Assembly (NCBI RefSeq): GCF_000014565.1 | Contig: NC_008268.1 | Span: forward strand, 5,088,501 to 5,152,500 | DNA from: Rhodococcus jostii RHA1 | Lineage (GTDB): Bacteria > Actinomycetota > Actinomycetes > Mycobacteriales > Mycobacteriaceae | Direction: 5' to 3' | Length of the DNA stretch: 64,000 bases | In this document: piece by piece, positions 26,536 to 34,918 of the stretch | How the letters are laid out: each line of letters starts with the position of its first letter | Position numbering within the stretch: the first letter of the stretch is position 1 | The notes under the pieces: generated by a model | Databases searched by the model: none | What the model was told of the DNA's origin: nothing | The model's input: only the letters and a program-made list of their open reading frames with translations | Made by a program: the position numbers and the translations under genes

Positions 26536-27653
26536 CGGCCCCGGAGCCGGTCGACGGCGGCGCGGCCCGCCTGGACCGTGTCGTCCGCGGGCACCGAGTC
26601 GGGGTCGATGGACGCGGCGCACGAGCCGACCACCAACTCGGTGTCGGTGGGGATGGACCGTTTGACGAGGGCCAGCGCGATGGGTCCGAGCTCGTGGTGG
26701 TCGATCACCGTGCCGATCCGTCCGACCGCACGACCTCCCGCCGTCACCGGGTCGCCCGGTTCGGGCCTGCCCTCGGCGCTGCCGTCGAGGTGCAGCAGGA
26801 CGAGGTGACGGGGCGGTTTGCCGAGATTGTGGACGCGGGCCACCGTCTCCTGGCCGCGGTAGCAGCCCTTCTCGAGGTGGACGGCGCCGTGATCGGCGGG
26901 ACCGCCGATCCAGCGGACCTCGTGCGGGATGGTGCGATCGTCGGTGTCGAGTCCGATCCGGGGCCGCGCGGCGGCCACCCGGAGTGCCTCGAACGCCCAC
27001 GTTCCCGCGGGAGCGGCGCCGGCGGCGGTGAGCCGGCCCCACCACGTCGCGAGTCCTTCCCGTGGGATCACCAGGTCGAAGGACTCGGCGGCCGGCCACG
27101 GCATGCGGCGGACGAATCCACCCCCGGGCACCGCGACGGCGGCGTACGGCTCGGCGGGTGCCACGACACCGGCCGCGTCGAGGACCGTCACGGCGTCGGG
27201 GCCGATCACGCTGAGGACCGCGAGCTCGTTGCCTTCGCGGGGCTCGGCCTTGGACCAGAACACCATCTTGGTGAGGAACGACAGGAGGTCGGGTCCGCGG
27301 TCGGCCTCGGTGTCGATCCAGGTGACGCCGTCCAGATCGGTCTGGACGAAGTGGTGCTCGACGCGGCCGTTGACGTCGAGGCTGAGGTTCTCGGCGCTCG
27401 CGCCGTCGGGGAGCGCGGCGACGTGCTGGCTCGAGATGGTGTGCAGCCAGGTGAGTCGTTCGGGTCCGCTGATCGCGATGACGAACCGGTGGGAACGGTC
27501 GATGACCACCGCGGAACGTTCGGCGCTGCGTTGTTCGCCGAGTGGATCGCCGTGATGCCAGGCGACGCCGGCGTCGGGAGAGCCTTCGGGCGCAGGAACC
27601 GCGCCCGGGGCCGTGAGGAGTGGACTGGGTGAGACGGGCAGTTTGTCGACCAC
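26532..27653 (-). CDS. ygfZ: Folate-binding protein YgfZ (GcvT-like)
   Basis: A 373-residue aminomethyltransferase-like protein of the YgfZ/IBA57 family, which uses tetrahydrofolate in maintenance of iron-sulfur enzymes. The defining motif KGCYRGQE is in HLEKGCYRGQETVARVHNLG. The N-terminal folate-binding part includes FVIAISGPERLTWLHTISSQHVA and LSLDVNGRVEHHF. The start is GTG 27653. It lies in the position of Rv0811c and is divergent from pabC across 62 nt, so the two folate-linked genes share a control region. Its stop overlaps the MOSC start. Confidence 0.87.
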   Translation of the reverse strand: MVDKLPVSPSPLLTAPGAVPAPEGSPDAGVAWHHGDPLGEQRSAERSAVVIDRSHRFVIAISGPERLTWLHTISSQHVAALPDGASAENLSLDVNGRVEHHFVQTDLDGVTWIDTEADRGPDLLSFLTKMVFWSKAEPREGNELAVLSVIGPDAVTVLDAAGVVAPAEPYAAVAVPGGGFVRRMPWPAAESFDLVIPREGLATWWGRLTAAGAAPAGTWAFEALRVAAARPRIGLDTDDRTIPHEVRWIGGPADHGAVHLEKGCYRGQETVARVHNLGKPPRHLVLLHLDGSAEGRPEPGDPVTAGGRAVGRIGTVIDHHELGPIALALVKRSIPTDTELVVGSCAASIDPDSVPADDTVQAGRAAVDRLRGR

Positions 27654-27715
27654 GAACCCAGTCTAGGGACCATGGACCACGGGTGGCGGTCAGCAGGGTC
27701 GATAGGCTGGGCGTC

Positions 27716-28588
27716 ATGTCTGATCGAGTGCTGGTGACACTGGACCACGAGGTGCGGGACGCGGATGCGCCGCTGCTGCACGCGGACGATCTGGCGGTGG
27801 TGCGCGGCGACGGTGTCTTCGAGACGCTGTTGGTGCGCGGCGGTCGCGCACTGAAGGTCGAGCCCCACCTCACCCGTCTCGTCGCGTCGGCGCGGGCCCT
27901 CGGATTGCCCATTCAGGACCTGGACGAGTGGCGCCTGGCACTCGAGCTGGCCGTCGAGGAGTGGGGGTCCGAGCGGGAGGGTGCGATGCGACTCGTGCTC
28001 AGCCGCGGCCGGGAGTCCGGTGGCGACGCGACTGCTTTCGTCACCGTCGGGCCGGTGTCCGAGCGGATTCTGGAGGCGCGGCGCGACGGGGTGTCGGTAC
28101 TCACATTGGCCCGGGGCTATTCGGTGGATCTGTCGGCGAGTGCGCCGTGGCAGCTGCTCGGGGCGAAGACCTTGTCGTATGCCACGAACATGGCGGCGCT
28201 GCGGTATGCGGCGACACTCGGTGCCGACGATGTGATCTTCGTCAGCAGCGAGGGCAATGTGTTGGAAGGGCCACGTTCCACGGTGGTCATCGCCCGCGAC
28301 AAACACCTCCTCACGCCGCCGCCGGAGCACGGAATCCTGCCCGGAACGACGCAGCAGGCGCTGTACGAGGTGGCGTCCGGCAAGGGGTTCCGCTGCGAGT
28401 ACGCGGCGCTGCGGCCGGCGGATCTCATTACAGCGGAAGGTGTTTGGCTCATTTCCAGCGTCACCATGGCCGCGCGGGTGCGCAAGATCGACGGACTTGC
28501 CCTGCCCGACGCGCCGCTCGCCGATGAGATCGTGGAGCTGGTCGGCCTCGCGGTCGAGGCGGCGGGTACCGAGTCCGCGGAGGCTTGA
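27716..28588 (+). CDS. pabC: Aminodeoxychorismate lyase PabC
   Basis: A 290-residue class IV PLP enzyme that splits aminodeoxychorismate into p-aminobenzoate and pyruvate for folate synthesis. The fold-type IV marks are GDGVFETLLVRGGRALKVEPHLTRL, the PLP lysine in LGAKTLSYATNMAALRYA, and the phosphate-binding segment SSEGNVLEGPRSTVVI. A branched-chain aminotransferase of the same fold is the alternative, but length and the divergent folate protein favour PabC (position of Rv0812). ATG 27716 is selected because it begins the conserved N-terminus. Confidence 0.85.
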   Translation: MSDRVLVTLDHEVRDADAPLLHADDLAVVRGDGVFETLLVRGGRALKVEPHLTRLVASARALGLPIQDLDEWRLALELAVEEWGSEREGAMRLVLSRGRESGGDATAFVTVGPVSERILEARRDGVSVLTLARGYSVDLSASAPWQLLGAKTLSYATNMAALRYAATLGADDVIFVSSEGNVLEGPRSTVVIARDKHLLTPPPEHGILPGTTQQALYEVASGKGFRCEYAALRPADLITAEGVWLISSVTMAARVRKIDGLALPDAPLADEIVELVGLAVEAAGTESAEA

Positions 28589-28613
28589 CAGGTCTACTAC
28601 ATTTCGTAGTAGC
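28585..28613 (+). promoter_or_regulatory. cydA promoter with internal operator dyad
   Basis: TTGACA (28585-28590) is followed 16 nt later by TAGTAG (28607-28612) as a possible -10. Between and over them lies the perfect dyad CTACTAC-ATTTC-GTAGTAG (28594-28612). A protein bound there would block RNA polymerase. The left half contains TACA, reminiscent of BlaI/MecI-type operators; the regulator is not identified. Confidence 0.6.
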
Positions 28614-28619
28614 AAAGTC

Positions 28620-28642
28620 CTGCGGGGGAAACGACCCCGCAG
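28620..28642 (+). other. Leader hairpin upstream of cydA
   Basis: CTGCGGGG (28620-28627) pairs with CCCCGCAG (28635-28642) around GAAACGA. It lies in the expected 5' leader of cydA and is followed by TACGTTGTTTTC. It could attenuate cydA or terminate pabC transcripts. Confidence 0.45.
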
Positions 28643-28721
28643 TACGTTGTTTTCAAGGGTCGGGCGGAAGCCCACGCTCCGGCCCTGAAGCCTGTCCTAC
28701 GGGCCCAGTTTCGGAGTAGCC

Positions 28722-30218
28722 ATGGATGCCTTGGATGTCTCCCGGTGGCAGTTCGGCATAACCACCGTCTATCACTTCATCCTCGTTCCGCTGACGATCG
28801 GGCTCGCCCCGCTGATCGCCGTCATGCAGACGATGTGGGTGGTCACCGGAAAGGACCACTGGTATCGGCTCACCAAGTTCTTCGGGAAGCTGTTCCTGAT
28901 CAACTTCGCGCTCGGCGTCGCCACCGGAATCGTGCAGGAATTCCAGTTCGGGATGAACTGGAGCGAGTACTCACGCTTCGTCGGCGACGTGTTCGGCGCA
29001 CCCCTCGCCCTCGAGGGACTGGTCGCGTTCTTCCTCGAGTCGACGTTCCTGGGCCTCTGGATCTTCGGCTGGGGACGGCTGCCCAAGCTCGTCCACCTCG
29101 CCACCATCTGGCTCGTCGCGATCGGTGTGAACGCGTCCGCGTACTTCATCATCACCGCCAACTCGTTCATGCAGCACCCGGTCGGGGCCGTCTACAACCC
29201 CGAGACCGGGCGCGCGGAACTCACCAGCATCTGGGAACTGCTCACCAACAACACAGCACTCGCGGCCTTCCCGCACGTCGTATCCGGAGCGTTCCTCACG
29301 GCAGGCACGTTCGTGGCCGGCGTCGGCGGCTGGTGGATGGTGCGCAGCATGCGCAAATCGAAGGAAGCCACCGAACCCGACGTGGCGAAGAAGCACGAGG
29401 AGACCGCGAGGACGATGTTCCGCCCGGTCACCATCCTCGCACTGTGGGTGATGGTCGCCGCGGGCATCGGACTCGCGATCACCGGCGACATCCAGGGCAA
29501 GCTGATGTTCGAACAGCAACCCATGAAGATGGCGTCGGCCGAATCGCTGTGCCACACCGAAACCGGCGCCGACTTCTCCATCCTCACCGTCGGCACCCAG
29601 AACAACTGCGAGAGCATCACCCAGCTCATCAAGATCCCCGGCCTCACCTCGTTCCTGGCGGACGGCACGTTCGACTCCACCGTCGAGGGCGTCACCGAGA
29701 TCCAGGCCCGCTACGAGGAGACGTACGGGCCCGGCAACTACAAGCCCAACCTGTTCGTCACCTACTGGACGTTCCGCGCGATGATCGGCTGGGCCGCCGG
29801 GTCGGCGCTGCTCGCCGTGGTCGGTCTGTGGATGACCCGCGGCGGCCGCGTCCCGGACAAGAAGTGGTTCGGCTGGCTGTCGATCGCCGTCATCCCGACA
29901 CCGTTCCTCGGGAACAGCGCAGGCTGGGTGTTCACCGAGATGGGCCGCCAACCGTGGGTCGTGGCACCCAACCCGACCGGTGTCGACATGATCAGACTGA
30001 CTGTCGACCAAGGCGTCTCGAATCACTCCCCGTGGACCGTCTGGGTCTCGCTCATCACGTTCACGGTGGTCTACGGGGCGCTGGCCGTCGTGTGGTTCAC
30101 ACTGATCCGCCGCTACACGATCGAGGGACCACTCGAACACGACGCACATCCACCGGGTGACGACCACGACGAGCCCGAAGAACCGGGCAAGCCCGAGCAA
30201 CTCTCGTTCGCGTACTAG
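28722..30218 (+). CDS. cydA: Cytochrome bd oxidase subunit I (CydA)
   Basis: A 498-residue heme subunit of the bd-type quinol oxidase, a high-affinity terminal oxidase of the cytoplasmic membrane. The heme b595 ligand His18 is in TTVYHFILVP; the quinol loop is of the short type; the conserved GRQPW is in TEMGRQPWVVAPNP. Helices are visible throughout (HFILVPLTIGLAPLIAVMQ; LVAFFLESTFLGLWIFGW; LWVMVAAGIGLAITG). ATG 28722 begins the standard N-terminus. The gene heads cydABDC, with a dyad over its promoter suggesting repression under some conditions. The tail is acidic and proline-rich. Confidence 0.95.
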   Translation: MDALDVSRWQFGITTVYHFILVPLTIGLAPLIAVMQTMWVVTGKDHWYRLTKFFGKLFLINFALGVATGIVQEFQFGMNWSEYSRFVGDVFGAPLALEGLVAFFLESTFLGLWIFGWGRLPKLVHLATIWLVAIGVNASAYFIITANSFMQHPVGAVYNPETGRAELTSIWELLTNNTALAAFPHVVSGAFLTAGTFVAGVGGWWMVRSMRKSKEATEPDVAKKHEETARTMFRPVTILALWVMVAAGIGLAITGDIQGKLMFEQQPMKMASAESLCHTETGADFSILTVGTQNNCESITQLIKIPGLTSFLADGTFDSTVEGVTEIQARYEETYGPGNYKPNLFVTYWTFRAMIGWAAGSALLAVVGLWMTRGGRVPDKKWFGWLSIAVIPTPFLGNSAGWVFTEMGRQPWVVAPNPTGVDMIRLTVDQGVSNHSPWTVWVSLITFTVVYGALAVVWFTLIRRYTIEGPLEHDAHPPGDDHDEPEEPGKPEQLSFAY

Positions 30219-30229
30219 GGGAAACGGTC

Positions 30230-31267
30230 ATGGGACTTCAAGAAGTGTGGTTCATCCTGATCGCGGTGCTCTTCATCGGGTACTTCGTCCTCGAGGGATT
30301 CGATTTCGGTGTCGGCATGCTGATGCCGGTGCTGGGCAGGCGCAAGGACCCGAACGGGGACACACGGCGGCGGGTGGTGCTCAACACCATCGGCCCCGTG
30401 TGGGACGGCAACGAGGTGTGGCTCATCACCGGTGGCGGCGCGTTGTTCGCCGCGTTCCCGGAGTGGTACGCCACGTTGTTCTCCGGCTTCTATCTGCCGC
30501 TGCTGATCATTCTCGTCGCGCTCATCGTCCGGATCTGCGCCATCGAGTACCGCGGCAAGATCGACGACGACACCTGGCGCAGGCGGTGCGACTGGGGCAT
30601 CGTCTTCGGGTCCTGGGTGCCTGCCGTGCTGTGGGGTGTCGCGTTCGCCAACATCGTCCGGGGCGTCGACATCGACGCCGACAAGCAGGTCACCTCGAGC
30701 CTCTTCGATCTGCTCAATCCCTATGCGTTGCTGGGTGGTCTGACGACCGCGCTCGTGTTCGCGCTGCACGGTGCAGTGTTCCTCGCCCTGAAGACGGCCG
30801 ACGAAGTACGCACGGACGCCGTCGAACTGGCGTCCCGGCTGGCGATCCCGGCCGTTCCGGTGGCAGGCGCGTTCGTACTGTGGACACAGCTGGCGCACGG
30901 CAAGGGCTGGACGTGGATCCTCGTCGCGATCGCCGCCGCCGCACTCCTCGGGGTGGTCGCGTTCACCCGCGCCGAACGGGAGGGCTGGGCCTTCCTGCTC
31001 ACGTCGATCGCGGTCATCGCCACGGTGGCACTGCTGTTCGGCTCGCTGTTCCCCAACGTCATGCCGTCCACACTGGACGCCGCGTACAACCTGACCATCG
31101 ACAACGCCTCGTCGAGTCCGTACACGCTGAAGGTGATGACGTGGGCCGCAGCCTTCCTCACCCCGGTGGTGCTGATCTACCAGGGCTGGACGTACTGGGT
31201 ATTCCGCCAACGGATCTCGACCAAGCACATCCCGCCGTCGATCGGTCTCCCGCTCGGGCGCAGATGA
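30230..31267 (+). CDS. cydB: Cytochrome bd oxidase subunit II (CydB)
   Basis: A 345-residue membrane subunit that pairs with CydA. It opens with EVWFILIAVLFIGYFVLEGFDFGVGML, the family's first helix with its conserved GFDFGVG, and has the WDGNEVWLITGGGALFAAFPEWYA motif. Eight to nine helices are apparent. The ribosome site AGGGGAAA lies six bases before ATG 30230, 11 nt after the cydA stop. The stop overlaps the cydD ATG (ATGA). Confidence 0.95.
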   Translation: MGLQEVWFILIAVLFIGYFVLEGFDFGVGMLMPVLGRRKDPNGDTRRRVVLNTIGPVWDGNEVWLITGGGALFAAFPEWYATLFSGFYLPLLIILVALIVRICAIEYRGKIDDDTWRRRCDWGIVFGSWVPAVLWGVAFANIVRGVDIDADKQVTSSLFDLLNPYALLGGLTTALVFALHGAVFLALKTADEVRTDAVELASRLAIPAVPVAGAFVLWTQLAHGKGWTWILVAIAAAALLGVVAFTRAEREGWAFLLTSIAVIATVALLFGSLFPNVMPSTLDAAYNLTIDNASSSPYTLKVMTWAAAFLTPVVLIYQGWTYWVFRQRISTKHIPPSIGLPLGRR

Positions 31268-32976
31268 GCACAGCGGTAGGCGACGCACCACGCCCCGCTG
31301 ACGAGCGCCCGGGCGGGGAGCGAGGTTCCCGGCATCCCGTCGACCCCCGCCTCTGGCGCTACTCCGCGGCGGCCCGCGGGTACCTCGTCCTCACGGTCGC
31401 GCTGTCGGTCGTCAACGTGGCGATGGTCATCGTGTCGGCGCTGATGATCGGCCGGGTGCTCGGTGGGGTCATCGTCGACGACGCCACCGACGTCGGCCGG
31501 TGGTCCACCGAACTGGCGGTCCTCGCGACGGCGGTGGCAGTGCGGGTGCTCGGCACCTGGCTGCAGTCCCGGTTCGCGCACCGCTCCGCCACGCGGGTCG
31601 TGGCGGAGCTGAAGGGGGAGGTGCTCGGCGTCGCCACCCGCCTGCGACCGCGCGAACTCGACCCGCGGCGGGACGAGATCGCGACCGTGCTCACCCGCGG
31701 AATCGACGGTCTCGTGCCGTATCTCACCGGGTACCTCCCGGCACTGGTCCTCGCGGCGACGCTCACTCCGGCGACGCTCGCGGTCATCACGTTTCAGGAT
31801 CTGACGTCGGCGGCGATCATCTTCGTCACGCTGCCGCTCATCCCGATCTTCATGATCCTCATCGGCCTGCTCACCAAGGGCAAGGCCGCCAAGACGTTGA
31901 CCGCGATGACCACCCTGTCCTCCCAACTGCTCGACCTCCTGGCCGGCCTGCCCACGCTCCGCGCGCTGGGCCGCGAACAGGGACCGGCGACGCGGGTGCG
32001 TGAACTCGGCGACGCCCACCGCCACACCACGATGTCGGCGCTGCGGGTGGCGTTCCTGTCGTCGATGGTGCTGGAACTGCTGGCCACGCTCTGCGTCGCA
32101 CTCGTCGCCGTGAGCATCGGACTGCGGCTGGTGTACGGGGGGATGGAACTCGAAGCCGGAATCGTGGCGCTGATTCTCGCTCCCGAGGTGTACCTCCCGC
32201 TGCGGATGGTCGGAACCCAGTTCCACGCCGCCGAGGACGGAATGGCCGCGGCGAGCCGGGCCTTCGCCGTCATCGATACCGATCGTCCCGACGACGCCGC
32301 CGCCGCCGACGGTGCGGTCGTGGTCGACGCGGCCGGGGCGCGAATCGAATTCGACGGCATCGACGTCCCGTCACGGCACGGCCTGGCGCCGCGCGGACTG
32401 ACCGGCGCCCTCGAACCCGGTGCGGTGACCGTGCTGACCGGACCCAACGGTTCCGGGAAATCGACTGCGGTGCAGGCACTCCTCGGCCTCGTCGAACCCG
32501 AGCGCGGGGAGGTGCGCGTGGCGGGCACCCCCGTGAGTTCGCTCGACCGGTCCGCGTGGTGGGCGCAGGTGGCGTGGCTCCCGCAGCACCCCGTCCTCGT
32601 TCCCGGCACCCTGGACGAGAACCTCCGGCTCATCGGTGAGGTCGTCGACCTCGAACAGTCCTGTGCGGCGACGGGTTTCGACGAGGTCCTCGCCGAACTC
32701 CCCGACGGCTGGAACACGCGCGTCGGGTCCGGTGGAACGGGACTGTCGCTCGGACAGCGGCAGCGGCTCGCGCTGACCCGCGTGCTGGCCACCCGGCGTC
32801 CCGTTTTGGTGCTCGACGAACCCACCGCGCACCTCGACGACGCGTCGGAGCGCACCGTGCTCGATTCGCTGCGGAGCCTGGCCGCCGCCGGCCGGACGGT
32901 CGTCGTGGTGGGGCACCGGCCGACCGTGCTCGCGGCCGCCGACCGGGTGATCGAGGTGAGCGCAGATGTCGCGTGA
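31264..32976 (+). CDS. cydD: ABC transporter CydD (permease-ATPase), bd oxidase assembly
   Basis: A 570-residue half-transporter of the CydDC exporter, which moves thiols or heme across the membrane and is needed for cytochrome bd assembly. Six helices (residues about 35-320) precede the nucleotide-binding domain with Walker A TGPNGSGKST, signature LSLGQRQRL and Walker B VLVLDEPTAHLDD. The first 30 residues are a hydrophilic tail. ATG 31264 overlaps the cydB stop by four bases. In E. coli cydDC is separate from cydAB; the joint cydABDC operon is the actinobacterial and Bacillus arrangement. Confidence 0.93.
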   Translation: MSTAVGDAPRPADERPGGERGSRHPVDPRLWRYSAAARGYLVLTVALSVVNVAMVIVSALMIGRVLGGVIVDDATDVGRWSTELAVLATAVAVRVLGTWLQSRFAHRSATRVVAELKGEVLGVATRLRPRELDPRRDEIATVLTRGIDGLVPYLTGYLPALVLAATLTPATLAVITFQDLTSAAIIFVTLPLIPIFMILIGLLTKGKAAKTLTAMTTLSSQLLDLLAGLPTLRALGREQGPATRVRELGDAHRHTTMSALRVAFLSSMVLELLATLCVALVAVSIGLRLVYGGMELEAGIVALILAPEVYLPLRMVGTQFHAAEDGMAAASRAFAVIDTDRPDDAAAADGAVVVDAAGARIEFDGIDVPSRHGLAPRGLTGALEPGAVTVLTGPNGSGKSTAVQALLGLVEPERGEVRVAGTPVSSLDRSAWWAQVAWLPQHPVLVPGTLDENLRLIGEVVDLEQSCAATGFDEVLAELPDGWNTRVGSGGTGLSLGQRQRLALTRVLATRRPVLVLDEPTAHLDDASERTVLDSLRSLAAAGRTVVVVGHRPTVLAAADRVIEVSADVA

Positions 32977-34645
32977 CCCGCTGATCCGGGCGTTGCCGCT
33001 CCTCGACCTGCAACCGGGGCGGGTGGTGCGGGCCGTCGCCGCCGGTGTGGCCACACTGGGCAGTGCGCTCGCGCTGGCGGCGCTGTCGGCGTGGTTGATC
33101 ACGAGGGCATGGCAGATGCCGCCCGTCCTGGACCTCAGCGTGGCCGTCGTGGCGGTGCGCGCGCTGGGCATCTCCCGCGGCGTCTTCCGGTACCTCGAGC
33201 GGCTGGCCACCCACGACACCGCGCTGCGGGGGACCACGTCCGCCCGCACCCAGCTGTACCAGCGGCTGGCCGACGGCGACCCCGCAGCCGCTGCCGGCCT
33301 GCGCCGCGGCGAACTGCTCGCCCGCACCGGGGCCGACGTCGACACCCTCGGTGACGTCGTCGTCCGCGCGATCGTCCCCATCGCCGTGTCCGTCGTCCTG
33401 GCCGTGGCCGCCGTCGGCATCCTCGCGGTGATCTCGCCCGCGTCCGCGCTCGTGCTCGCCGTGGCGCTCGCGGTGTCGGGGGTCGCGGCGCCCTGGTTGT
33501 CCGCACGGGCCGCCCGCCTCGCCGAGACGTCCGGCGCCGACGCGCGTGCCCGGTTCAGCGAGGACGCCGTCACCGCGCTCGATCACGCCGTGGAACTCCG
33601 CGTCGCGGGTCGCCTCGACCGGACCGTGTCGCGGGCGGTCCGCTCCGAACACGCCGCGGTCGCGGCCACCGACCGTGCCGCCGCACCCAGCGCGTTCGCG
33701 GACGCCGCCACACCGCTCGCGGTGGGAGTGAGCGTGATCGCGTCGCTACTCATCGGCATGGACCTGTACTCGTCGGGGACGATGAGCCCGATGGCGATGG
33801 GCGTCCTCGTGCTCCTGCCGCTGTCCGCGTTCGAGGCCACGGGCGCGCTGCCCGCCGCGGCGGTCGCGCTGACCAGGGCCCGGATCGCGTCGCGCCGCAT
33901 ACTCGCCGTGCTCGACGCCGCCGTCGCGGATCCGCACCCCGGGGACCGGGAACTGGACGGGCCCGCCGAGGTCGTCGCGAAGCACCTGCGGTGCGGCTGG
34001 CCCGGAGGGCAGGTCACCGCCCCGCTCGACCTCGACCTACGGCCGGGCGCGCGGGTCGCGATCGTCGGAGACAGCGGGTCCGGGAAGACGACCACCCTGA
34101 TGACCCTGGCGGGGTTGCTCCCGCCGGTCTCCGGGACGGTCCAGGTCGACGGTCTCGACCTCCACCGGATCAGGTCCGAGGCTCTCCGCCGGAACGTCGG
34201 ATTCTTCGCGGAGGACGCGCACCTCTTCGCCACGTCCGTGCTCGAGAATCTGCGGGTGGCGCGCGGCGACATCCAGGACGCGGAGGCGCTGACCGTTCTG
34301 GAGTCCGTCGGGCTCGGGGGATGGGTGTCGGGGCTGCCGGAGGGCGTGCACACGACCCTCGCGGGCGGTGCCCGGGCGGTGTCCGGCGGACAGCGTCGCC
34401 GGCTGCTGCTGGCCAGGGCGCTGCTGTCGCCCGCCCGGGTGTTGTTGCTCGACGAACCGACCGAGCACCTCGACGCCGACGCGGGCGCCGACCTGCTCCG
34501 GCGACTGCTCTCGCGCGACGGCGGACTGGTGCCGCCGCAGCGCACCGTCGTGGTGGTCACCCACCAGCTCCCGGAGGATACCAGCGCTGACCTGGTGATA
34601 CGGGTGGAGAAAGCTGAGAGCGAAAATGCGTTGCCGACTCCGTGA
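32966..34645 (+). CDS. cydC: ABC transporter CydC (permease-ATPase), bd oxidase assembly
   Basis: A 559-residue partner of CydD. The membrane domain starts LRALPLLDLQPGRVVRAV-type and the ATPase domain has Walker A VGDSGSGKTTT, signature VSGGQRRRLLLARALL and Walker B VLLLDEPTEHLDAD. ATG 32966 overlaps cydD by 11 nt. The end of the gene (34631-34645) also carries the -35 element of the small RNA-like locus that follows, so cydC and that locus are transcriptionally nested. Confidence 0.93.
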   Translation: MSRDPLIRALPLLDLQPGRVVRAVAAGVATLGSALALAALSAWLITRAWQMPPVLDLSVAVVAVRALGISRGVFRYLERLATHDTALRGTTSARTQLYQRLADGDPAAAAGLRRGELLARTGADVDTLGDVVVRAIVPIAVSVVLAVAAVGILAVISPASALVLAVALAVSGVAAPWLSARAARLAETSGADARARFSEDAVTALDHAVELRVAGRLDRTVSRAVRSEHAAVAATDRAAAPSAFADAATPLAVGVSVIASLLIGMDLYSSGTMSPMAMGVLVLLPLSAFEATGALPAAAVALTRARIASRRILAVLDAAVADPHPGDRELDGPAEVVAKHLRCGWPGGQVTAPLDLDLRPGARVAIVGDSGSGKTTTLMTLAGLLPPVSGTVQVDGLDLHRIRSEALRRNVGFFAEDAHLFATSVLENLRVARGDIQDAEALTVLESVGLGGWVSGLPEGVHTTLAGGARAVSGGQRRRLLLARALLSPARVLLLDEPTEHLDADAGADLLRRLLSRDGGLVPPQRTVVVVTHQLPEDTSADLVIRVEKAESENALPTP

Positions 34646-34659
34646 GTGCGGCGTACTTT
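34631..34659 (+). promoter_or_regulatory. Promoter of the small RNA-like locus
   Basis: TTGCCG (34631-34636), a 17-nt spacer and TACTTT (34654-34659) form a good primary-sigma promoter inside and just after the end of cydC. Predicted transcription start is near 34666, only six bases before the purine-rich ribosome site. Confidence 0.45.
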
Positions 34660-34691
34660 CTTCAGTACACGAGGAAGGAGGTGGTCTGAAA

Positions 34692-34730
34692 TTGAATGAC
34701 AGACGGACACGTGAGGTGGCTGCCAGCTAG
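34692..34730 (+). CDS. Micro-ORF behind an extended Shine-Dalgarno
   Basis: AAGGAGGTGGTC (34675-34686) can pair with the 16S rRNA 3' end over about 12 bases with one wobble, far more than normal genes in this window. Ten bases after the AGGAGG core, TTG 34692 opens a 12-codon frame (MNDRRTREVAAS) ending in TAG at 34728-34730. An alternative, ATG 34696, opens a 15-codon frame (MTDGHVRWLPASRYR) ending at 34743. Only one may be translated; the peptide may matter less than ribosome placement. No function is recognised. Confidence 0.35.
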   Translation: MNDRRTREVAAS

Positions 34731-34791
34731 CCGCTACCGCTGACGGAATTCACTGACCGTGCGAGCGGCGAGCGAATCCCAGGCAGCTACC

Positions 34792-34859
34792 CGGCCCCCG
34801 AGCCCCCGGTCTGGTCCAGACCGGACCCGGTGCACACGCACCGGAAGGCTCGGGGGCCG
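34792..34859 (+). ncRNA. Three-way-junction RNA element, probable terminator
   Basis: A perfect 13-bp outer stem (34792-34804 with 34847-34859) encloses two further hairpins: CCGGTCTG with CAGACCGG (34806-34813 and 34817-34824) and CCGGTGC with GCACCGG (34827-34833 and 34838-34844, loop ACAC). All three helices are perfect, so the fold is well supported by sequence alone. It ends the transcript predicted to start near 34666, giving an RNA of about 195 nt. A plain terminator would not need the two inner arms. Confidence 0.55.
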
Positions 34860-34874
34860 TTGTGCGCTCCGCGC

Positions 34875-34918
34875 CCGTGAGTACTTATTAACCGCCCGTG
34901 GTTAATAAGTACTCACGG
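34875..34918 (+). repeat. Dispersed 44-bp palindrome, copy B
   Basis: Perfect 19-nt arms (34875-34893 and 34900-34918) around GCCCGT. The right arm is identical to copies at 6222 and 36037. The last codons and the TAA stop of the leftward gene at 34888-35940 fall inside it. Confidence 0.85.
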
